Of a stretch of DNA of 64,000 nt, positions 25,227 through 33,285 are shown one piece after another. Source of the DNA: SIG603 sp963589785 (GTDB taxonomy: Bacteria > Bacillota > Clostridia > Oscillospirales > Acutalibacteraceae); the NCBI GenBank assembly GCA_963589785.1, contig CAVAMJ010000001.1:62001-126000 (forward strand). Direction: 5' to 3'. A model generated the notes under the pieces. That model had not been told where the DNA came from. It worked only from the letters and a program-made list of their open reading frames with translations, and searched no databases. A program made the translations under genes and the position numbers. Position 1 is the first letter of the stretch. Each line of letters starts with the position of its first letter.

Positions 25227-26471
25227 TTAATAGTCGGATACTCTTATCTTAGAGAGAACCTTAATTCCGTGCTTTTCAAGCTCTGAAAGCTTCTCTTCGA
25301 TTTCATGCTCAGGAAGAGACGGAGTGATAAATCCTGCCTCGCCCTCCTCACGGTTCTTTCTTGCAAGCTCTCTTACTGGACCGAACACCTCGTCAGCCTT
25401 CTGAAGTGCATACTCCTCGCTTACAGTCTGAACTCTTACATAGAAGGAAGTTACGTCGTTCTTGATGTCATCGACAAAGCCTTCCTTTGCGTCTCCCCAG
25501 TAAAGGAACTTTCTGGAGGTCTGCTGCTTTGCGCAGTCGATAACATCCGCTACAACTGCCGAAGCTGTCGGAAGCTTGCCCGCTCCCTTGCCGTAGAACA
25601 CAACGTCACCTGTTGCATCGCCGCGAACCATAATTCCGTTGAATACATCGTCTACATTTGCAAGCTGAGACTCACGGGAAACAAACATTGGACAAACCTT
25701 AATCTGGATTTTTCCGTTCTCCTGCATCTTAACAGAGCCGATAAGCTTGATTACTCCGCCCCAAGCCTCTGCGTAGTCAACGTCTGCAAGAGTTATCTTT
25801 GTGATTCCCTCAGTGTAGCAAGACTCAGGATAAACATGACTGCCAAATGTGAGAGATGCGAGAATACAAATCTTTCTGCAAGCGTCGTGTCCCTCGATGT
25901 CGGCTGCCGGATTTCTCTCTGCATAGCCGAGCTCCTGAGCAAGCTTGAGTGCGTCCTCAAAAGCCATCTGCTCACGAATCATCTTTGTGAGGATGAAGTT
26001 TGTAGTACCGTTTAATATACCTGCTATTTCGCTAACTTCGTTTGCGGCAAGGCATGTGGAAATCGGTCTGATAATCGGAACTCCACCGCCTACGCTTGCC
26101 TCAAAGAGGAAGTTAAGATTGTGTTCTTTTGCTATTGCAAGAAGCTCTGCGCCCTTAGCGGCTACGAGCTCCTTGTTGGATGTGACAACGTTCTTGCCGT
26201 TCTCAAGGCATGCTTTTACGAAGTCAAATGCGGGATGAAGTCCGCCCATAACCTCGACAACCGTGCTAACTTCCGGGTCGTTAAGAATGATATTGAAGTC
26301 CTTAACAAAAAGGTTTCCGTATGAAAGATGTGGGAAATCCTTTCTGTCGAGAATATACTTAATAGTGATTTCTTCGCCCGCTCTTCTTGCGATGCTCTCA
26401 GCGTGAGTGAGAACAACCTCGGCTACTCCAGAGCCGACTGTTCCGTGTCCAAGTATTGCTATTTTTGCCAT
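25227..26471 (-). CDS. hom: homoserine dehydrogenase
   Basis: This 414-residue enzyme has a Rossmann domain (AKIAILGHGTVGSGVAEVV), the catalytic domain with VVTSNKELVAAKG, LNGTTNFILTKM and GYAERNPAADIEGHDA (Lys and Glu active-site region), and a C-terminal ACT domain (about 345-414). It reduces aspartate semialdehyde to homoserine. The frame opens at TTG 26498, but ATG 26471 starts the Rossmann motif and has AGGAAGAAG upstream, so I use that. It is preceded by the ACT-domain gene and followed closely by thrB. Confidence 0.96.
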   Translation of the reverse strand: MAKIAILGHGTVGSGVAEVVLTHAESIARRAGEEITIKYILDRKDFPHLSYGNLFVKDFNIILNDPEVSTVVEVMGGLHPAFDFVKACLENGKNVVTSNKELVAAKGAELLAIAKEHNLNFLFEASVGGGVPIIRPISTCLAANEVSEIAGILNGTTNFILTKMIREQMAFEDALKLAQELGYAERNPAADIEGHDACRKICILASLTFGSHVYPESCYTEGITKITLADVDYAEAWGGVIKLIGSVKMQENGKIQIKVCPMFVSRESQLANVDDVFNGIMVRGDATGDVVFYGKGAGKLPTASAVVADVIDCAKQQTSRKFLYWGDAKEGFVDDIKNDVTSFYVRVQTVSEEYALQKADEVFGPVRELARKNREEGEAGFITPSLPEHEIEEKLSELEKHGIKVLSKIRVSDY

Positions 26472-26494
26472 TTTATCTTCTTCCTTTCGGATAA

Positions 26495-26932
26495 TCAACC
26501 GATTATACTGTCTATTTTAATAACTCCGTCAACGCTTTTCAGCATTCCGATGAGCTCGTCTGCCTCAACCGTCATTTCTGATGAGCTTGCGCTTATCGTG
26601 ACAAAGGCTCTGCCCTTGACGGGAATGTTCTGGTTTACTGTAAGAATATTAGCGTTCACCTCATAGAAAACCTGTAAGAGGTTCATGAGTGCTCCCGGCT
26701 TATCCTGCAAAACCACCTGCATGGAAACCATGCCGCTCGAGTCCTTTTTCTTGTAAGGAAAGACCCCGTCCTTGTACTTATAATAAACGCTGCGGGAGAT
26801 GCCCGCCATTCGTGCTGCCTCGGAGGTATTCCCAGCCTCACCGCTCTCAAGAAGCGATGTCGCATAGACTACTTTTTCATAAATCTCGGGAAGAACTGAC
26901 TTGTCTATTACAAGATATGAATTACTTTTCAT
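26495..26932 (-). CDS. UPF0735 ACT-domain protein (PheB-like)
   Basis: This 145-residue protein has an N-terminal helix-turn-helix-like part (about 10-60, with AARMAGISRSVYYKYKDGV) and a C-terminal ACT domain (about 70-143). The length and the YLVIDKSVLPEIYEKV opening match the UPF0735 family, which often precedes hom. It is probably an amino-acid-responsive regulator or an accessory subunit of homoserine metabolism. The biochemical role is not established. It is the first gene of the operon. Confidence 0.92.
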   Translation of the reverse strand: MKSNSYLVIDKSVLPEIYEKVVYATSLLESGEAGNTSEAARMAGISRSVYYKYKDGVFPYKKKDSSGMVSMQVVLQDKPGALMNLLQVFYEVNANILTVNQNIPVKGRAFVTISASSSEMTVEADELIGMLKSVDGVIKIDSIIG

Positions 26933-27003
26933 TTATCGTCCACCGTCTATAAACATTTGTACTGTAACGGTAAACAGCTTATCATAATTTTTTATCAAAA
27001 TCA

Positions 27004-27035
27004 AGAAAAAAGCCACCGAAATTTCTTCAGTGGCT
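27004..27035 (-). terminator. terminator of the PBP1A gene
   Basis: AGCCAC (minus, 27035-27030) and GTGGCT (27016-27011) enclose 13 bases and are followed by TTTTTTCTT. It lies between pbp1A and the ACT-hom operon. Confidence 0.85.
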
Positions 27036-27118
27036 CAATATCGTCATTTTACCCATTTTATTCCAAGACAAGGAATAAATTATGTGCAATTATGCGGTAG
27101 TGTATTTTCTTATGTGCT

Positions 27119-29584
27119 TTAACCTACAATCTCTTCTCCGTCATCGGGGATATAAATCTCATCGTCGTCATCGGAAGAATCAGGTTCCGGCTCCATGGTT
27201 GGATCCGGTTCCGGCTCGTATGTAGGATCCGGCTCCGGTTCGTATGTCGGCTCCGGCTCAATCGTCGGATCCGGTTCGATTGTCGGATCGGGCTCGATTG
27301 TCGGATCAGGAGTTTCCGTAGCATTCGGATCCGGTGTAGCAGTAGCGTTCGGATCAGGTGTTGCCGTTGCATAAGCCATCGTGGATGACTTGTTGTAGTG
27401 AAGATGATCACTGTTTGCATCACAAACATCAGGCATATTGGAACTGCTGAACCATCCGCCCGCAACATTTGTGCAGTAGCTTGAAGCAAGAAGTCCGGAG
27501 TCACGGCAGAAGTACTTATACTCAACATTATCGGAATATGTGAAGTCAGTCGAGTAGTTGTAGCCGTAGTTCTCTGTCATATAGAGCATTGCCTGGCGCC
27601 ACATGGTCTTAGCCGCAGTATCTGTTGAAACAGTAGACGGCATATCGTAACCAGCCCAGCATCCTGCAACAGCAATCGGAGTACCGCCGACAAACCAAAC
27701 GTCGGAGTAATCATCTGTTGTACCGGTCTTACCGTAAATAGTCCAGCCGTCAATCTTTGTCTGATAACCTGTACCGTTGTTGCCGTAGACAACATTCTGA
27801 AGAAGCTTGTTCATGATAGTAGCGTTATCTTCAGAGATTGCTCTCTCGCCGACATTGTCTCTGTTATCGACAATGATATTTCCACTGCTGTCCTTTATAT
27901 AGTAGAACGAATAAGGCTTGTTGTAAATTCCGCCGTTTCCGAAAATCTGGAATGCGGCTGTCATTTCCTCAACGGTGACACCGTTGTAAAGACCACCGAT
28001 AGCAAGAGCTGACAGTGAGTACTGGTCAACCGCCGCATCGAGGGTTGTGAAATGAAGCTTGTCTGTGAGGAATTCATAACAGCTTTGAGTTGTGAGCGTC
28101 TGGGCAAGCTGAGCCGCAGGTGCGTTCTGAGAAATCTCAATAGCTGTATCAACATTCATGTATCCCGTGTAAGTACCTGAGAAGTTGTTAGGGCCGGCAG
28201 TACCGTCATCGAAGTAGCCGACAATTCCCTGGTCTTTCAAAACCGAGCCATAGGTGATAGTGTTCGTCTCAAGGCCGAGCGCATAAACGGAAATCGGCTT
28301 GAACGATGAGCCAGCAGGTCTTGTTGTCTGAGTAGCACGGTCGGTAAGAAGGTTAGCGTTCTTAGTGTATCTCGAACCGACTATAGCCAAAATCTTACCG
28401 GAGTAATCCATCATGTAGTAACCGAACTGCATAGATGAATCGTCAATCAAATCATATGAGGTCTGAGTGAATATCTTTTCGATATTGGACTGTATGTCCT
28501 CATTGAGACATGAGTAAATCTCAAGACCGCCGTTTGTGATCATCTGAGCCGCATAGCTTCTTGAAATATTCATCTGCTCTGCGATAGAATCGATCATCTC
28601 ATAGTACATATTCTCAATGTACCAGTTCCAAACGCCGTCTGTATCGTCTGTCTCTTCTTCAGCGTCAAGCTCACCTGTTGTTGAAACAAACGAGAATGCC
28701 CAGTTCATGTTCTCTGACTCTGCCATAGCGTCGTCATATTCCTGCTTGGTGATATAACCCTGAGAATACATCTCGCCCAAAACAACCTGCTGACGAGCCT
28801 TGTTGTTTTCGGGGAAAATCATAGGAGTGTAAGCATACGGGTTCTGAGTGATACCCGCAATGGCGGCACATTCCGCAATGTCACAATCCTTTATATCCTT
28901 GCCGAAATATGTCTGAGCGGCAGCCTGAACACCGTTACATCCGCTTCCGAAATAAACATAGTTGAGATAATATTCCAAAATTTCATCCTTGGAATACTTC
29001 TTCTCAAGGTTGATAGCCGAGAAAATCTCTCTTATCTTACGGTTGATGGAAACCTCATCGTCCTTGGTGATGTTCTTGATGAGCTGCTGAGTCAAGGTAG
29101 AACCACCGGCTCCGCCTCGTCCAGTTGCCATCTTAACAACAGCACCGAAGGTCGTTCTCCAGTCAACACCGTTATGCTCATAGAAACGCTTGTCCTCGAT
29201 AGCAACCATAGCGTTCTTCATGGAATCGGGAATATCGGCAAAATCCACCCAGCTTCTGTTCTCAGTTGCGTAGAACTTCATGTACTCGGTGTAGTTTCCG
29301 CTTCCGTCGTCCACATAAACCGTACTGGACTGATTCATCTTGAAAGAAGAAAGAGCCGCAATCTCTGTGTTTCTCTGGCTCCATACGTACTTTCCGACTG
29401 CGAAAAGAACAACGCATCCCGCAATCACAAGTGTGATGAAAACCGTGAGGAACAGCTTCCAGATCATTCCGAAAACGCTTTTCGCGGTTGCTCCCGCAGA
29501 AACGGCAAATTCATCATCGGCTGCTGCCGTGCTGGATTTTGTTCTGGTCACGCCGTACTTATTTATATCTTTATTATTAAACAA
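27119..29584 (-). CDS. class A penicillin-binding protein 1A (glycosyltransferase/transpeptidase)
   Basis: This 821-residue protein has a cytoplasmic N-terminus, a membrane helix (about 39-64) and a GT51 glycosyltransferase domain with catalytic Glu130 in AIEDKRFYEH and GGSTLTQQLIKN (161-171). The transpeptidase has SSFK (nucleophile Ser426), an SQN triad and YGKTGTTDD. The tail (about 740-821) is an unusual Pro/Glu/Asp repeat region (TPDPNATA, then EPDPTIEPDPT, then EPEPDPTYE) ending in an acidic patch. The enzyme polymerises and cross-links peptidoglycan outside the membrane. It is monocistronic. Confidence 0.96.
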   Translation of the reverse strand: MFNNKDINKYGVTRTKSSTAAADDEFAVSAGATAKSVFGMIWKLFLTVFITLVIAGCVVLFAVGKYVWSQRNTEIAALSSFKMNQSSTVYVDDGSGNYTEYMKFYATENRSWVDFADIPDSMKNAMVAIEDKRFYEHNGVDWRTTFGAVVKMATGRGGAGGSTLTQQLIKNITKDDEVSINRKIREIFSAINLEKKYSKDEILEYYLNYVYFGSGCNGVQAAAQTYFGKDIKDCDIAECAAIAGITQNPYAYTPMIFPENNKARQQVVLGEMYSQGYITKQEYDDAMAESENMNWAFSFVSTTGELDAEEETDDTDGVWNWYIENMYYEMIDSIAEQMNISRSYAAQMITNGGLEIYSCLNEDIQSNIEKIFTQTSYDLIDDSSMQFGYYMMDYSGKILAIVGSRYTKNANLLTDRATQTTRPAGSSFKPISVYALGLETNTITYGSVLKDQGIVGYFDDGTAGPNNFSGTYTGYMNVDTAIEISQNAPAAQLAQTLTTQSCYEFLTDKLHFTTLDAAVDQYSLSALAIGGLYNGVTVEEMTAAFQIFGNGGIYNKPYSFYYIKDSSGNIIVDNRDNVGERAISEDNATIMNKLLQNVVYGNNGTGYQTKIDGWTIYGKTGTTDDYSDVWFVGGTPIAVAGCWAGYDMPSTVSTDTAAKTMWRQAMLYMTENYGYNYSTDFTYSDNVEYKYFCRDSGLLASSYCTNVAGGWFSSSNMPDVCDANSDHLHYNKSSTMAYATATPDPNATATPDPNATETPDPTIEPDPTIEPDPTIEPEPTYEPEPDPTYEPEPDPTMEPEPDSSDDDDEIYIPDDGEEIVG

Positions 29585-29734
29585 GAATTAACCTCCCTTT
29601 CAATAATAGGTTATCGGTATCTCTTTTCCGATTTTAATTCAGTGCGTTTAAGACATACGCACTTTGATTATAGTTGTTCGGACATTTTTAGTCAAGCAAG
29701 CTTTTGATGTTCACAATAATTTCGCATTTTGTTT

Positions 29735-30328
29735 TCAGATTTCGGGCATCTGCTCGAAATGCATCTCTTTTCCTTTATAAGGAAAGGTAAGAGCACACGA
29801 AAAGAGCATCGGTGATTTTCTTTCGTCCCTCGAGCCGTACTTGTGGTCGCCGACAATGGGGTATCCCCTCGATGAAAACTGCACTCTTATCTGATGACTT
29901 CTGCCCGTGTGAAGCTTAATTCTCACAAGGCTTGTCTCTTCATCGCTCGAAAGAAGTCTATATTCAAGCCTTGCTTTTTTAACGCCCTTTCTCTCTCGTT
30001 TCACGGCAAAGACCTTGTTTTTTCTCGAATCTTTGAAGAGAAAATCTTCAAGAACTCCGCTTTCGGGCGGCTTGCCGTGAACCAGTGCCACATATTCCTT
30101 TATAAGCTTGCCGTCGGTAATCAGCCTTGAAAAATAAGCCGCCGTCTTTTTGTTCCTCGCATAGATCATCACGCCGCCTACATTTTTATCCAAACGGTGA
30201 AGTGCAAAAATCTCGCCGCCAAGCTCACTTTTAAGCTTTTCGGGCATCTCTTTTTCAGAGTCAAGTCCGACAGGCTTAATGCAAACTGCTATATCATCAT
30301 CGACAAATAGCTTTTTAATCTCTTCCAT
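29735..30328 (-). CDS. RluA-family pseudouridine synthase, short form
   Basis: This 197-residue protein carries the catalytic HRLDKNVGG motif (the Asp is the nucleophile), EYVALVHGKP and TGRSHQIRVQF, followed by GDHKYGS. There is no N-terminal S4 RNA-binding domain, so it belongs to the short single-domain RluA type that modifies uridines in rRNA or tRNA. The exact target cannot be told. The variant VGG in place of the usual TSG after the catalytic Asp is noteworthy but tolerated in the family. Confidence 0.92.
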   Translation of the reverse strand: MEEIKKLFVDDDIAVCIKPVGLDSEKEMPEKLKSELGGEIFALHRLDKNVGGVMIYARNKKTAAYFSRLITDGKLIKEYVALVHGKPPESGVLEDFLFKDSRKNKVFAVKRERKGVKKARLEYRLLSSDEETSLVRIKLHTGRSHQIRVQFSSRGYPIVGDHKYGSRDERKSPMLFSCALTFPYKGKEMHFEQMPEI

Positions 30329-30346
30329 ATCTGTCTCCGTGTAATC

Positions 30347-30371
30347 AAAAACAGCCCTAAGGCTGTTTTCT
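30347..30371 (-). terminator. terminator of the 125-aa hypothetical gene
   Basis: GAAAACAGCC and GGCTGTTTTT (minus strand) with a four-base loop form a strong hairpin with a U-tract, between the hypothetical gene and the RluA gene. Confidence 0.85.
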
Positions 30372-30373
30372 CA

Positions 30374-30751
30374 TCATTCTATACCGTAGCCTGCCTCGAT
30401 AAGTCTGTCATCGACATATCCGCCAAGCAGTTCCTCGTATGCCTCAAAGGTGATTTCCTCGTTGTACTCAGGGCTCTCCGGGGTATATTCCTTCTCGAGA
30501 TAAGTCTCAAATGCATTGATAACCTTTGCAATCTCTGGAAGTTCCTCTTCCTTGACTATAATCGTTACCTCGGAAAAATAAGGAAGCGCGCTGTTCTCCT
30601 TGAAACGAACGGTTTTGATATCATCAAAATAAATTTCCTTAAATCCTGCCTCGATAAGGTTGCGGTAAATTCTCAAAGTAGAGGTGTCCACATAGCTTAT
30701 CTTCTTCATGCCCTTCGGCGAGTACTTCGCTATTAAAAAATTCATTGCCAT
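30374..30751 (-). CDS. hypothetical protein, 125 aa
   Basis: I do not recognise the family. The protein is soluble and acidic (Glu-rich second half) with no signal peptide or membrane segment. The N-terminal half alternates short strands and helices (FLIAKYSPKGMKKI, STLRIYRNLIEAGFKEIYFDD); the C-terminal half is helical. AAGGGAGAAG precedes the ATG, an extended -10 TGGTATAAT lies at 30806-30814 on minus, and a terminator follows. These signals make a real single-gene unit likely. Confidence 0.75.
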   Translation of the reverse strand: MAMNFLIAKYSPKGMKKISYVDTSTLRIYRNLIEAGFKEIYFDDIKTVRFKENSALPYFSEVTIIVKEEELPEIAKVINAFETYLEKEYTPESPEYNEEITFEAYEELLGGYVDDRLIEAGYGIE

Positions 30752-31179
30752 AAAATCTTCTCCCTTATACCTAAGAATAATCCGATTAAATCAGACCTAA
30801 ATTAAATTATACCATATATCATTTTTAAGGTACAGTAGCACATCAAAATTATCTCAATTTTGTAAACTTTTATTTTCGTTTGTCGAAAGTTAGAATATGG
30901 AAAACTTATCTGTTTCTCCGACTACAATTTCACAGTTTCGTGATTTTTATGGATTTATATGCCGCACGGGAACTATAATCTACAAATATGTCAATTTTAG
31001 CATAAATACATCAAATTTAAGGACTGTAAAATTTAAATTAAGTCATAAAATTTATATTCAAAATTAAACTTTTTTCTTAATAAGAACTTTACATATATTG
31101 TTTTTTGCCTGATATTTGTGCATAAACTCTAATTCACTTAACCGTTTCATTAGTATTTTGACGAAATTGCAAACTCTTG
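30752..31179. other. AT-rich divergent intergenic region
   Basis: The stretch between the 125-aa gene and the lacI-type gene is very AT-rich. Besides the minus-strand extended -10 near 30806 and the plus-strand promoter beginning at 31180 I see no frame with a start signal, no strong hairpin and no repeat. Confidence 0.45.
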
Positions 31180-31208
31180 TTGCATATCCAACTAATTTAA
31201 GCTATAAT
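31180..31208 (+). promoter_or_regulatory. promoter of the LacI-family regulator gene
   Basis: TTGCAT (31180-31185), a 17-bp spacer, TATAAT (31203-31208). The leader to the TTG start is about 90 nt. Confidence 0.8.
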
Positions 31209-31305
31209 AAATTTATAAATTTTGATAATTGGATTTTTCTACTCATCGCAAAAGGCTAAACCACGAACGGCATTTTTCATATCAAACACGAAGGGGACTT
31301 ACATT

Positions 31306-32409
31306 TTGACCATTAAAAGCAAAGATCTGGCTAAGCTACTCGGCGTATGCCCTGCTACTGTGTCACTCCTAATCAACAACAAACCGGGCATCAGCGACAG
31401 TCTTCGCGAAAAGCTCACAAAACAAATAATCGAGCTCGGCTACGGCGACATGCTCAAAACTAACACGGCGACACAGTCTTCAGAGACTTTGCCCGTCTCT
31501 TCCAAGCGACACACAATCGTTTATGCGATTTATACGCTTGATGACCTCGGAACAGACGAATCAGGTCTTTATGCTCATGTCCTCGAGGGCTGTGAAATTC
31601 AGGCTCGAGAACTCGGCTTCGACATTCAGATCGTGCACATCGACTCAAGATGCAGCTGTGGCATTAAAGGCTGTATAAATGTAGACGAGTGCATCGGCAT
31701 CATCGTTCAGAGCTATCAGATTAGCGAATGGATGTATGAAGACCTTGTTTCAACGGGTCTTATGTTCGTGGCGGTAGATCGCTACAACTACACTACAAAT
31801 CTTTCATCTGTTTGCGTAAACAACGAGGACGGCATATATCTTGCGGTTCAGCATCTTTTCGAGCTTGGTCACCGCAACATCGGATATATCACCTCCGGTG
31901 CTGACGTAAACACACTCACTGAAAGAAGACGCTGCTATCATCAGGCTCTCAGAGAGTTCCATTTGGTAGACAGAAACGATTTCCGTATCTACACAAATAC
32001 ATGCCCGAATAAGCCCACTCAGGTCTACACCTCTTTGCTCAACCAGTGGAAAGAGATGGAAGAACTGCCGACAGCTTTTATATGTGAGAACGATATCATA
32101 GCCGTACAGGTTATCAGAGCTCTTAGAAAGGTCGGTCTTCGTGTTCCTCAGGACATCTCCGTTGTCGGCTTCGACGACAGAAGTGTTTCTCACTGGACAG
32201 ATCCGCCGCTCACCACCGTCAGAATTCACTGCCACCTCATGGGCAGACAGTCTGTTCAGCTTCTTCTCAATATCATTGATATGAAGAAAGCAGGATTTAT
32301 CGGTATGCCGTACAAAATGAGCGTCGGTGTCGACCTCGTCACAAGAGAGTCCACCTGTCCTCCATCCACCGATATCATCAAGCTTAACCAGCTGACTTTC
32401 GGTGACTGA
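31306..32409 (+). CDS. LacI-family transcriptional regulator
   Basis: This 367-residue protein has an N-terminal LacI helix-turn-helix (SKDLAKLLGVCPATVSLLINNKPGISD split across residues 5-31, followed by the hinge helix) and a periplasmic-binding-protein-like effector domain (from about 60). The effector domain carries a Cys pair region (CSCGIKGC) at about 115 and the C-terminal VVGFDDRSVSHWTDPPLTTVR. The open frame starts at 31222, but TTG 31306 lies eight bases from AAGGGGA and starts right at the HTH, so I take it as the start. No sugar genes are adjacent; the regulon cannot be inferred. Confidence 0.92.
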   Translation: MTIKSKDLAKLLGVCPATVSLLINNKPGISDSLREKLTKQIIELGYGDMLKTNTATQSSETLPVSSKRHTIVYAIYTLDDLGTDESGLYAHVLEGCEIQARELGFDIQIVHIDSRCSCGIKGCINVDECIGIIVQSYQISEWMYEDLVSTGLMFVAVDRYNYTTNLSSVCVNNEDGIYLAVQHLFELGHRNIGYITSGADVNTLTERRRCYHQALREFHLVDRNDFRIYTNTCPNKPTQVYTSLLNQWKEMEELPTAFICENDIIAVQVIRALRKVGLRVPQDISVVGFDDRSVSHWTDPPLTTVRIHCHLMGRQSVQLLLNIIDMKKAGFIGMPYKMSVGVDLVTRESTCPPSTDIIKLNQLTFGD

Positions 32410-32463
32410 TATTCTTCTAAATTTAGTAAATATTTAGAGTTAATTCTCTTATGAAATTATTCT

Positions 32464-32493
32464 AAGCTCTTCCGTAATCGGAGGGGCTTTTTC
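32464..32493 (+). terminator. terminator of the lacI-type gene
   Basis: AAGCTCTTCCG-TAAT-CGGAGGGGCTT with G-U pairs, followed by TTTTCTTT. Confidence 0.85.
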
Positions 32494-32706
32494 TTTATCA
32501 ATCGTAAATAAATCGCATAAATTATTTACATAACATTTACAGTGGTTACAGACTGTAATAATTCATATTTTGTGCCAAAGCCCTCGTTTTAAGCATAATT
32601 CTGCATTTTTGGAATAGTGTTATGCAATATCAGTGCACAAATCATTCAATTTTCGAAGAATTTCAAAAATTTAGAAAATTTTATTAAAAAATATTTATGA
32701 AAACGC
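32494..32706. other. AT-rich spacer
   Basis: Between the lacI terminator and the strong promoter at 32707 the sequence is AT-rich. It contains only a weak TTACAGTGG/CAGACTGTAA-type palindrome near 32540 and no plausible gene. Confidence 0.4.
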
Positions 32707-32735
32707 TTGACAAATTTATAAAGGCACGCTATAAT
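32707..32735 (+). promoter_or_regulatory. perfect consensus promoter of the 60-aa gene
   Basis: TTGACA (32707-32712), 17-bp spacer, TATAAT (32730-32735). This is the only exact consensus promoter I noticed in the window, implying strong constitutive transcription. Confidence 0.92.
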
Positions 32736-32830
32736 ACAATCACAAGGTCAAGAGAAAACAAAAACCTTAAAGAGAAAAGAAAGATAAAACGAACCGATGC
32801 GGTTCAGTATGATGAAAGGATGTCACTACT

Positions 32831-33013
32831 ATGTTTTCAAGAAAGCCAATGACAATTTTAACTTCAAGAATGGAAAATGAAAGAGCTGCTGCTAAGCACA
32901 CAAGAAGAGCTTTCTCTGATGTAAGAGACATTGAGATGACAAGCCCTGCAGCTGATTTCAACCACGTTATGTATGTTAACATCGGCGGAGTTGTTTCCCC
33001 TATCAGCAAGTAA
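32831..33013 (+). CDS. small protein of unknown function, 60 aa
   Basis: The 60-residue product starts MFSRKPMTILTSRMENERAA and ends in MYVNIGGVVSPISK. Its N-terminal 30 residues are strongly basic; the rest is mixed, without signal peptide, membrane helix, Cys pair or leader-peptide Gly-Gly site. Evidence that it is real: an exact consensus promoter, a GAAAGGA ribosome binding site eight bases upstream of ATG 32831, and a terminator 40 bases after the stop. The 90-nt leader has a GAACCG-ATG-CGGTTC hairpin (32791-32805). I do not recognise the family. A regulatory RNA with a chance frame is the alternative. Confidence 0.72.
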   Translation: MFSRKPMTILTSRMENERAAAKHTRRAFSDVRDIEMTSPAADFNHVMYVNIGGVVSPISK

Positions 33014-33053
33014 TTTAGAGTACGCGTTGTGAAAATCCACACCTTATATAGCT

Positions 33054-33085
33054 AAAAAGCCACTGCCTAAAGCGGTGGCTTTTTG
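33054..33085 (+). terminator. terminator of the 60-aa gene
   Basis: AAAAAGCCACTGC and GCGGTGGCTTTTT form a 12-13 bp stem around CTAAA, with U-tract. Confidence 0.9.
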
Positions 33086-33160
33086 GCGTGCTCTGATTTT
33101 TTAGATTTCAAGCTATTCCCTTCAAGAATATCACTTACCGAAGAGAGAATAGCACTTCTA

Positions 33161-33189
33161 TTGATTTATTTCTTAAATTGTGCTAACAT
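33161..33189 (+). promoter_or_regulatory. promoter of the TPP riboswitch-thiT transcript
   Basis: TTGATT (33161-33166), 17-bp spacer, TAACAT (33184-33189), immediately ahead of the riboswitch. Confidence 0.65.
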
Positions 33190-33190
33190 A

Positions 33191-33277
33191 AACCTTGGGG
33201 TGCTGACTGAATAAACAGTCGGCTGAGATAATACCCTTAGAACCTGATGCGGGTAATGCCGCCGTAGGAAAGGAAGT
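33191..33277 (+). ncRNA. TPP (THI-box) riboswitch
   Basis: The conserved thi-box elements appear in order: GGGGTGC, GGCTGAGATAATACCC, then AGAACCTGATGCGGGTAATG and CCGTAGGAA. The basal helix P1 can form between CCTT (33193-33196) and AAGG (33270-33273), which overlaps the thiT ribosome binding site. No terminator intervenes before the ATG at 33286, so TPP probably blocks translation initiation. Confidence 0.97.
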
Positions 33278-33285
33278 TAATATTA

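Noticed and set aside
26930..27000. Possible T-box or threonine attenuator before the ACT-hom operon
   Set aside because: No T-box sequence, specifier hairpin or terminator lies between the PBP1A terminator and the ACT gene.
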